A stretch of DNA of 8,370 nucleotides from DASQFQ01 sp038327685 (GTDB lineage: Bacteria; Actinomycetota; Thermoleophilia; Solirubrobacterales; Solirubrobacteraceae). Under the pieces are notes generated by a model. That model saw nothing but the letters and a program-made list of their open reading frames with translations, was not told the origin of the DNA and did no database searches. Numbering within the stretch: position 1 is the first letter of the stretch; every line of letters begins with the position of its first letter. Below, piece by piece: positions 1 to 5,324 of this stretch. Where the stretch lies: the NCBI GenBank assembly GCA_038327685.1, contig JBBQLH010000132.1:1-8370 (forward strand). The letters are read 5' to 3'. The position numbers were made by a program, and so were the translations under genes.

Positions 1-89
1 CAGGACCCCAAACGGCACTCTCATGCCCTCCCGACCGAGCCCGGGACCGGCTGACGCCGGCCCGGCGTCCCCAAACAGGATCAAGAAGC

Positions 90-140
90 GGTCCACTTTT
101 CGACCGGCGCGAGTGGTCCACAATTCGACCGGCCTTGACA
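90..140. mobile_element. Possible IS21-family terminal repeats (remnant end)
   Basis: Two 19-bp direct repeats lie 25 bp apart, at 90-108 and 115-133. They share 17 of 19 bases; the first reads GGTCCACTTTTCGACCGGC and the second differs only in the TT/AA at its centre. The block ends in TTGACA at 135-140, so its outer edge is a CA dinucleotide. IS21-family elements carry short tandem repeats just inside ends that run TG...CA, and this pattern resembles those ends. No istA or istB reading frame is visible in positions 1-90, so the element would lie mostly outside the window or be gone. The repeat is certain; its assignment to IS21 is from memory of the family and is tentative. Confidence 0.35.
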
Positions 141-165
141 CCGCGTGTCGGCCATACAAGCGTTG

Positions 166-186
166 CAGCTGACAGACGGTCAGCTG
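166..186. repeat. Perfect 8-bp inverted repeat
   Basis: CAGCTGAC at 166-173 is mirrored exactly by GTCAGCTG at 179-186 across a 5-base loop. It lies 26 bases beyond the possible IS end and about 120 bases before the small ORF starting at 308. No T-run follows on either strand, so it is not a convincing intrinsic terminator. It could be an operator-like dyad or part of a mobile-element end. The symmetry is directly seen; the role is unknown. Confidence 0.5.
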
Positions 187-307
187 GTGACAGCAATGGC
201 CCGGCCTGGGGGCGGACTGGCCTGAGCCGTGTCGCCGGTCAGGCGCGAGGCGGAGGCGCCGTCCGTCAGGGTTGACGGGCTGGCAACGGGGTAGAAACTA
301 GATCGGA

Positions 308-625
308 ATGGTTCAGCTTCTTCGCGAGCGACCGAACTGGCTTGGCGCGCTCTCCGTGGCGCGCATGCGGCCACCGGGCGTGCTGGAGCGCCGGCGCGGC
401 GACGACCCGCGGAAGGCCGACACGACGAACCATTCGCCCCGCGCCACGGATGACCTGGCGTGGTTGCGGGAGGCGTTCGAGGACCCGGCGGCCTACGGCC
501 TCCGGCGCGTGCCAGCCCGCAGCGCCGTCGCCGCCTGGGAGCCCGACGCGTCCGGCGCGGCGAGGCTCGAGCGCCTGAGCGACCGCCACGTGCTCGAAGC
601 AGCGGGGTTCCTGCTCTCCACGTAG
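308..625 (+). CDS. Small hypothetical protein (105 aa)
   Basis: An ATG-initiated frame of 105 codons ends in TAG. I do not recognise the product. Its case as a gene rests on codon use: about 90% of third positions are G or C, and most exceptions fall in the first ten codons. The predicted protein is soluble, with no signal peptide or membrane segment. It has a charged N-terminal half rich in Arg and Asp and a helical-looking C-terminal half from about residue 48 (motifs such as DLAWLREAFEDP and LERLSDRHVLEAAGFL). The ribosome-binding site is weak: only a purine-rich GATCGGA precedes the ATG. Because the second half looks more protein-like than the first, this may be the tail of an older gene rather than an intact one. 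The antisense frame across the same stretch is Arg/Pro/Ala-rich and reads as a shadow. Confidence 0.4.
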   Translation: MVQLLRERPNWLGALSVARMRPPGVLERRRGDDPRKADTTNHSPRATDDLAWLREAFEDPAAYGLRRVPARSAVAAWEPDASGAARLERLSDRHVLEAAGFLLST

Positions 626-1001
626 CTGGAAACACTCGCGCGGTCTCGCTCGGCCTCGATACCGCTATGCGCTCGACAAGCGGTCGTCTCCGCCGACGCT
701 GAGCACATGCTCCCTCAGGACGAGCAGCGAACGTCGGGGCGACGAGCCACAGCGACGCGTGCTTCCTCCGCAATGCGGTCGTCCAAGAGGCGGCGACCCC
801 TTGATCGTCGGTGTCGAGAAGGCCAGAGGACGGCAACGAGCACCGCTCCAACGCGCCCTGACTACCTGCACCTGCTGAGCCGGCGTCGTGCGCACCATTG
901 CCCAGTGCCCCGCTGAGGCGGGGCCCGCCTCACAGCGAACGCGGTGAGCAAAGACGTGACGGGCAACGAATCGGCCCGCCGTGCGTGGAAGGAGTTGCGG
1001 G
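626..1001. other. Gene-poor stretch, no supported gene
   Basis: Open frames here are Arg/Ser/Pro-rich in all registers, lack ribosome-binding sites, and show no motif I recognise. The only structured element is the GC-rich palindrome pair at 907-932. The stretch lies between the small ORF at 308-625 and the minus-strand tRNA remnant with its hairpin, and reads as non-coding or decayed DNA. Confidence 0.5.
907..932. repeat. Two overlapping, mutually exclusive GC hairpins
   Basis: A 7-bp stem, GCCCCGC (907-913) with GCGGGGC (918-924), encloses a TGAG loop. The same right arm also belongs to a 9-bp inverted repeat, TGAGGCGGG (914-922) with CCCGCCTCA (924-932), with a single base between the arms. 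Only one of the two can fold at a time in RNA; the second needs a few inner pairs opened to form a loop. No U-tract follows on either strand, so an intrinsic terminator is not supported. Confidence 0.5.
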
Positions 1002-1030
1002 CCGCAGCGGCGCGCCGCGGGCCGCTGCGG
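1002..1030 (-). terminator. Strong hairpin just downstream of the tRNA remnant
   Basis: A perfect 10-bp inverted repeat, CCGCAGCGGC (1002-1011) and GCCGCTGCGG (1021-1030), has a 9-base loop. On the minus strand it begins one base after the last base of the tRNA-like sequence, where a terminator or processing hairpin of a tRNA unit would be. No poly-U run follows on that strand, so termination is inferred from position and stem strength only. Confidence 0.35.
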
Positions 1031-1031
1031 A

Positions 1032-1078
1032 CGGGAGCGACGGGACTCGAACCCGCGACCTCCGGCGTGACAGAGCGG
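1032..1078 (-). pseudogene. tRNA 3'-half remnant, anticodon GUC (tRNA-Asp-like); possible att site
   Basis: Read on the minus strand, the stretch has in order: a partial anticodon stem, loop CTGTCAC with T33, anticodon GTC and A37, variable loop AGGTC, a five-pair T-stem (GCGGG/CCCGT, with one G-U) around the invariant TTCGAGT loop, then an acceptor 3' strand CGCTCCC and discriminator G. CCA is not encoded. The anticodon stem has three Watson-Crick pairs, one wobble and one mismatch. Upstream, where a D-arm and a 5' acceptor strand GGGAGCG should be (about 1079-1106), neither is present. It therefore looks like the 3' half of a tRNA, the part that integrative elements use as an attachment core and leave behind. 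The alternative is a decayed tRNA. A functional tRNA is unlikely. Confidence 0.6.
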
Positions 1079-1930
1079 CGCTTGTCGGCGCGAATCCCCT
1101 GGAAACACGCGGGTTGAGAGCTGTAGCGGTCACTTCCCGTCACCTTTTTGCAGGCCGCAGCTGGGCGCTGCGTGCCGCAGGCGCCGCAAACCCGGCTGGT
1201 GCCGGTCTCGATCCAGGATGCCATCGACGTGATTCTGTTGCGGGGGTCAGACAGACTCATCACGCCGATCGGATCCACGATCGGTGCCCGCGAGCTCGTC
1301 AAGCGGCGGCTTGGCGCCAGTCGCCGGTCGCGCAGACGCAGTCGGTGGGGTCGTCGGTGGGCACGCAACTGCGCGGTGCCCCGGAGGCAGCTGCCATCCG
1401 ACGAGCCAACCTCGAGGCGATCGCAAACGGGCACCATCACTCTCTTAAGCCCGCCGAGCCGTCCCGGCGAGCAAAGCAATCCTGGGTGTCGCCCTCGTCG
1501 CAACCCAGCAGAGCGATGCGGTCCGCGGTCGCGCCGACCTGAGCCACGCGCACGACAAGCGGGCATTCGAAACCGTCGACCCGCGCCGCTCGGGACGACC
1601 CCCGAGAACGCCGAGTGGCGAGCGGACTGCCGCTCCGTCGCCGTGGCGGTCGTGCGCCGACGAGCGGCTCGGATTCCCGTGCGCGTGACGCGAGCGAGTC
1701 CACTAACGAGCTCCAGGCGCCCGCTCGTGACCGGCGAGCAGGCGTCTCGCGCAACGCCGATCTCGCGCCTGCTCGTCGTCCGGAGCGGGCGTGTGCGGCT
1801 TAGCCGAGGACACGCTCGCAGTCACGCGGAAGGAGCAGCCAGCGGCCGATGTGGGTTGCGCATTCGTTTGGTCATGTCGGGCGACACGGAGGTGGTGGCC
1901 GCGTAATGGGAGTGCTACGCCGCTCCGTTT
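1079..1930. other. Gene-poor stretch with coding-like fragments
   Basis: No complete gene is convincing. On the plus strand about 1197-1320 reads as a well-composed segment (for example IQDAIDVILLRG and GARELVKRRLGA) inside a longer frame that otherwise degenerates into Arg/Ser-rich sequence. On the minus strand about 1437-1570 has good codon use (for example VAQVGATADRIALLGC) and ends in TGA at 1437-1439, overlapping an ATG as TGATG. I recognise neither. A 7-bp inverted repeat, CCGATCG/CGATCGG, lies at 1265-1284. The mix of short coding-like patches on both strands between a tRNA remnant and a possible IS end suggests eroded accessory DNA. Confidence 0.4.
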
Positions 1931-3856
1931 GTGGGTATATGCCCGGGCACGTCCGAGCGAACGCGTGTAACGAGCCGGCCAGGCTGGGTGCAGCGAGGCC
2001 CGGAGATCGTCGCCGGCGTTGTCGTGGTGAGCCTTGTGGGATTCGCCGTGGCGCTTCTGGCCGACGCGTCGTTGAGCGCGGCGGCGCTGGTCTGCGCTGT
2101 GCTCCTGTTCGCTGCGGTGCTGCTCGCCGTCTTCGGCTGGCGCAGTGCCCGCTCCCGTGCGGCGCGCGCCGAGGCCGCGGCGTCAGACGCTCGCGACAGG
2201 CAGCGGGCTGACCGGGAGCGGCTCGAGCGTCACGTGCGCGGGCTCGAGGGCCAGCGCGAGCAGGAGGCGCAGTTGCTCCAGCGCCTGCGGCGGTCCTGGC
2301 AGGCCGAGCGGGAATGGAGCCGTGAGCTGCGCGGGCAGATCCAGCGGATGCAGGCGACGCACGGGATGCTCGGGGAGGGCGGGGACGTGGAGGCGCTGAT
2401 CCTCGCCGCGGCGATCCAGCTCGTGGAAGCCGAGAGGGGGCTGCTGATCTCCCGCGCGGACGACGACGGCGACGGCTCCCTCGACGTGGTGCTGTCCCAT
2501 GGCTTTGAGCACGATCCGTCGCATAGCGCCGTCGCGCAGCGCTTCGCTCGCGCGGTCCTCGCGCGCGACGAGATTCTGCGTGAGGATGACCCGCGGCGTC
2601 CGGGCGCCTCGGAGGCCACGGCCGCTGACGGGGAGATCGACACGCTCGTCGCCATTCCCCTCTATCTGCGCGATCGCTTCCATGGGGTGATCGTCTGCGC
2701 CAACCGCGCCGGGGGCTTTGAGGAGGTCGGCGACGAGCTGCTGTTGGCGCTCGGTGATCACGCTGGCGCCGCGTTGCAGCACGGCCGGTTAGAGCACGAG
2801 CTGCGCGACGCGCACCGCTCCGCCGTGCGCGTTCTCACCGAGGCGGTCGCCGCGCAGGACCCTGTGCTGCACCGCGAGACCGGCGAGCTGGCTGTGCATG
2901 CGGGCCTGCTGGCCGAGGAGCTCGGGCTCGACGACCGCACGCGGGACCTACACATCACCGCCACCCTTCTGCGCGCCGTCGGCTACCTCGCGTTGCCCGC
3001 GTACCCGCGGCTGCGCGCGGGGCCGCTGACGGCCGACGAGCGATCGCTGATCGAGCTGCACCCGCGGCTGGGCTACAACGTCCTCATGCAGGCCCCAGCG
3101 CTGCACGACACTGCCACGGTTGTGCTCTATCACCACGAGCGCTTCGACGGCACGGGCTACCCGGCGGGGCTCTGCGGGCAGGACATCCCGCTCGCGGCGC
3201 GCGTGCTCGCGGTGCTGGAGGCCTACGGAGCGATGACGCACGAACGGCCCTACCGCGAGCCGTGGTCACCCAAGCAGGCCTGCGAGGCGCTGATCGACGA
3301 CGCCGGCACCCAGTTCGATCCCGAGATCGCACAGCTGTTCGTCGAGCAGGTCCGGCGGGCGCCGCGCCTGGTCCGCGACGATGTCTCGGCGGCGGTGCTC
3401 GACGCGCTGCCGCTCGAGGCGGGCGAGCTCGTCGCGGCGGCGGTCGACAGCGCCACCCTGCTGGGCAACCACCAGCGGCTCCAGCAGGACCTCAGCGCAG
3501 CGGCGAAGCACGACACGCCCTTCGGCGTCGTGGTCCTCGAACTGGTTGACCTGCCCCGCGTCAACGCCGAGCGGGGTCATCTCGCTGGCGACGAGCTGAT
3601 CGAGCAGGCCGCGCGCAGCGCTCGTCGCGCGGCAGCACGCCTCGGCGGCACCGCCTACCGCGCGAGCGGACGGCGACTGGGGATCCTTGTCCCCGCGCGC
3701 GAGAAGAGCCTGACGCCCGCCGTCCTCGAGGACGTGCGCGCGGAGTTCCTCGCCGGCCCAGCGATCCGCGCCGCAATCTCGGCCTGGTCACCCGGCGAAC
3801 CCGGCGAAGCCGTCCTCGCGCGAGCCCGCCACGCGCTCAAACAAGACCAGGCCTGA
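1931..3856 (+). CDS. Membrane GAF protein with degenerate HD-GYP and degenerate GGDEF domains
   Basis: The 641-residue product has two membrane helices (about 25-43 and 47-69), an Arg/Glu-rich coiled coil (75-142), a GAF-type sensory domain (about 150-290), an HD-GYP domain (about 300-480) and a GGDEF-fold domain (about 503-640). In catalytic HD-GYP phosphodiesterases the HD pair and neighbouring residues bind metal. Here that position reads R348-A349, the usual Lys is Y352, the early helix is about four residues short so its His is missing, and the late AD-x-Y-D motif reads L429-E430-A-Y-G433. H377, HH401-402 and GYP 409-411 remain. In the last domain G549-H, G553-D and the overall fold pattern remain, but GGDEF is replaced by SGRRL (579-583) and the first metal Asp is E537. 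From family knowledge, neither activity should survive, so I infer a non-enzymatic sensor, cyclic-di-GMP receptor or scaffold. GTG 1931 keeps the whole reading frame. GTG 1988 is an alternative start just before the first helix; neither has a strong ribosome-binding site. Confidence 0.9.
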   Translation: MGICPGTSERTRVTSRPGWVQRGPEIVAGVVVVSLVGFAVALLADASLSAAALVCAVLLFAAVLLAVFGWRSARSRAARAEAAASDARDRQRADRERLERHVRGLEGQREQEAQLLQRLRRSWQAEREWSRELRGQIQRMQATHGMLGEGGDVEALILAAAIQLVEAERGLLISRADDDGDGSLDVVLSHGFEHDPSHSAVAQRFARAVLARDEILREDDPRRPGASEATAADGEIDTLVAIPLYLRDRFHGVIVCANRAGGFEEVGDELLLALGDHAGAALQHGRLEHELRDAHRSAVRVLTEAVAAQDPVLHRETGELAVHAGLLAEELGLDDRTRDLHITATLLRAVGYLALPAYPRLRAGPLTADERSLIELHPRLGYNVLMQAPALHDTATVVLYHHERFDGTGYPAGLCGQDIPLAARVLAVLEAYGAMTHERPYREPWSPKQACEALIDDAGTQFDPEIAQLFVEQVRRAPRLVRDDVSAAVLDALPLEAGELVAAAVDSATLLGNHQRLQQDLSAAAKHDTPFGVVVLELVDLPRVNAERGHLAGDELIEQAARSARRAAARLGGTAYRASGRRLGILVPAREKSLTPAVLEDVRAEFLAGPAIRAAISAWSPGEPGEAVLARARHALKQDQA

Positions 3857-4271
3857 CCGACCCGCGTACCCGCCGAGGCTATCCCATCGACCGGACCGCC
3901 TTCGGAGACAACGCCTCGCAGCTCTGGGCCCGGCGATCATGACGTTTCCACCGACGCTCGACCGGCCTCGCCGACGCACCCTGGCGGCTGGCGGGGTCGA
4001 CCATGAGTGCCCGACGCGCAGCCGCCCGGCGGCCGGGCGCTCGCAGGCGTGGCGCAGCAGCGCGCGGACGCGGGGCAACTCCGGATATGAGAACGGCTTG
4101 GTCTGCACATTGGGAGTTGCGCTCGTAGCGCTCATCCCTCTTGCAGCGGCGGAGCGCGCGGAGGCTCGAGGGCCGCCGAGGTGAAGGAGAACCTTCCAAC
4201 CCGTCGATGGGTACGTGCGTTCCGACGTGTGGGGAGCCACCTCTACGACTCATCACGGATGGTCGACAACG
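3857..4271. other. Intergenic region, no well-supported gene
   Basis: About 490 bases separate the receptor gene from the response regulator start. A plus-strand frame 3939-4184 (81 codons) ends with a hydrophobic, signal-like segment (VCTLGVALVALIPLAAA) but has no ribosome-binding site and an unconvincing first half. Minus-strand frames here include a short stretch with good codon use (about 3990-4110), also unrecognised. No promoter could be assigned with confidence. The gap argues that the receptor and regulator are not in one tightly packed operon. Confidence 0.4.
4023..4039. repeat. GC-rich 7-bp hairpin
   Basis: CGCCCGG (4023-4029) pairs perfectly with CCGGGCG (4033-4039) around a CGG loop. 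It lies about 170 bases downstream of the receptor stop codon. No T-run follows, so termination is only a possibility. Confidence 0.35.
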
Positions 4272-4290
4272 ATGAAGCGAGGAGCCACGG

Positions 4291-4347
4291 ATGGGCGGCG
4301 GATCTAAGGAGGTGAGAAGGGGCGGGACGAGCGTCTGCGGGCGGTGA
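4291..4347 (+). CDS. Possible 18-codon leader peptide overlapping the response regulator start
   Basis: ATG 4291 is preceded by AGGAG (4280-4284) with an ideal 6-base spacer and opens an 18-codon frame ending in TGA at 4345-4347. That stop overlaps the GTG at 4344 of the response regulator as GTGA, the usual geometry of translational coupling. The peptide is basic and glycine-rich, with no recognisable domain. A still shorter frame (ATG 4272, 11 codons) ends in the TAA at 4305-4307. If real, translation of the leader would deliver ribosomes to the regulator start. The alternative is coincidence in GC-rich DNA, which is quite possible for so short a frame. Confidence 0.3.
   Translation: MGGGSKEVRRGGTSVCGR
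4306..4315 (+). promoter_or_regulatory. Perfect Shine-Dalgarno sequence without a start codon at normal distance
   Basis: AAGGAGGTGA matches the complement of the 16S rRNA 3' tail over ten bases. No ATG, GTG or TTG follows at 5-12 bases in any frame. The nearest usable start of the response regulator, GTG 4344, is 28 bases beyond the site. In the regulator's frame the codon four bases beyond GGAGG is AAG (4317-4319), one base from ATG. Confidence 0.6.
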
Positions 4348-5018
4348 TCGCTGACGACGATCCGTTTGCGCGGCGGGTGATCAAGGATGCCCTCACGGAG
4401 TCCGGGGTGCTCGTCATCGCGGAGGCCCGCAGTGGTCGCGAGGCCGTCGAGTTCGCGCTCTACTACCGGCCGGACGTCGTGATCATGGACGTCGTGATGC
4501 CCGAGCTGGACGGCATCTTGGCCACGCGCCGGATCCTCAAGATGGCCCCTCATCAGCTCGTGATCCTGCTGACCGGGGCTGACGACGAGGACGACGAGCT
4601 CGGCCTACTGGCGCTGCGCGCCGGAGCGGCCGGCTTCCTGTCAAAGGATGTCGACATCAACGCGCTGCCGCGGACGCTGAAAGGGGTGGTCGCGGGGGAG
4701 GTCGCGATCTCGCGGAGGCTGACCAAGCGCGTGATCGAGCAGCTGCGAAGCGCCGCTGGCGTTTCTTACGGGATGCGCCCGGTCAAGAGCCCGCTGACGG
4801 CGCGCGAATGGGAGGTCATCGACCTCCTCAAGGCGACGCGGTCGACGGACGAGATCGCCGCCGAGCTGGTGCTCTCGATCGAGACCGTCCGCTCGCACGT
4901 CAAGAACATCCTGCGCAAGCTGAAGGTCCTCTCGCGCGACGAGGCCGTCGCCGCGGCCGACCGGATGCGCAACACGTCGCCGGTCGACGATCCAGACAAC
5001 GGGAGTCAATGGGCGTAG
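4344..5018 (+). CDS. NarL/FixJ-type response regulator (REC + LuxR HTH)
   Basis: This is a two-component response regulator: phosphorylation of the receiver domain by a histidine kinase is expected to control DNA binding by the C-terminal helix-turn-helix. The receiver (about 1-115) has the acidic cluster D4-D5-D6, phospho-acceptor D49 in VVIMDVVMPELDG, the switch Thr T77 and Lys K101 in FLSKD, so it looks functional. The LuxR-type domain (about 149-209) shows LTAREWEVIDLL, the EIAAEL turn and TVRSHVKNILRKL recognition helix. The 224-residue length is normal. No kinase gene is adjacent, so the partner is elsewhere. The start is odd: GTG 4344 trims the first beta-strand to MIADDD, whereas the upstream in-frame codons (GRDERLRAV) look like the family's usual N-terminus but carry no canonical start codon. 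True initiation may be upstream or coupled to a leader peptide. Confidence 0.93.
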   Translation: MIADDDPFARRVIKDALTESGVLVIAEARSGREAVEFALYYRPDVVIMDVVMPELDGILATRRILKMAPHQLVILLTGADDEDDELGLLALRAGAAGFLSKDVDINALPRTLKGVVAGEVAISRRLTKRVIEQLRSAAGVSYGMRPVKSPLTAREWEVIDLLKATRSTDEIAAELVLSIETVRSHVKNILRKLKVLSRDEAVAAADRMRNTSPVDDPDNGSQWA

Positions 5019-5324
5019 GGGGCTTCGAGCCCGATGGATGGTCGGATCTCGGTCCGGTGGTGATGTGAGGGTCGGCACACGCCGCATCAGCTGCGCGGGT
5101 TGAGGGTCCAGCAGCGGCCTGGGCCCCGACCGCAATCTTGGGAGTGCCGACATGGCAGGGTTCGCGCCTGCCCATGCTCGACCTCGGCGCGATCGATGGC
5201 TGATCGTGCGCCGCGACACGCCTGGAAGGCCACAGCGTCCACGACGCGCGGCCCGTCGCCGTAGACGCTGTTGCGAACGTCCGTCCGTCGTGACGAAGCT
5301 GGCGATTGGGTAGGCCCGCCTGTG
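5019..5324. other. Intergenic region with small hairpins
   Basis: No gene is supported between the response regulator stop and the sigma-factor start. Two bases past the TAG is a small stem, GGGCT/AGCCC (5020-5032, TCG loop). A second stem, GGCAGG/CCTGCC (5154-5172), encloses the 7-base loop GTTCGCG. Neither has a following T-run. A promoter for the sigma gene should lie here, but I could not pick out a convincing -35/-10 pair. Confidence 0.4.

Noticed and set aside
135..160. TTGACA at 135-140 as a -35 promoter element
   Set aside because: No -10-like hexamer lies at 16-19 bases; the nearest candidate, TACAAG, is only 14 bases away. The hexamer is better explained as the outer edge of the repeat block.
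862..1566. Minus-strand open frame of 234 codons, and an overlapping one at 665-1108
   Set aside because: Both read straight through the tRNA-like sequence, giving the translated-tRNA strings EVAGSSPVAP and GRGFESRRSRPQRP that are a known annotation artefact; the rest has no recognisable motif.
1148..1906. Plus-strand open frame of 252 codons upstream of the receptor
   Set aside because: Only a short patch near 1197-1320 looks coding-like; the remainder is Arg/Ser/Pro-rich, and no ribosome-binding site or domain supports an intact gene.
3879..4553. Minus-strand frame of 224 codons, overlapping the response regulator
   Set aside because: It runs antisense into a well-supported receiver domain and has no motif of its own.
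5154..5172. Hairpin with loop GTTCGCG resembling a tRNA T-arm
   Set aside because: The loop lacks the TTCGA core at the right place, the stem has six pairs, and no acceptor or anticodon arm is found alongside.
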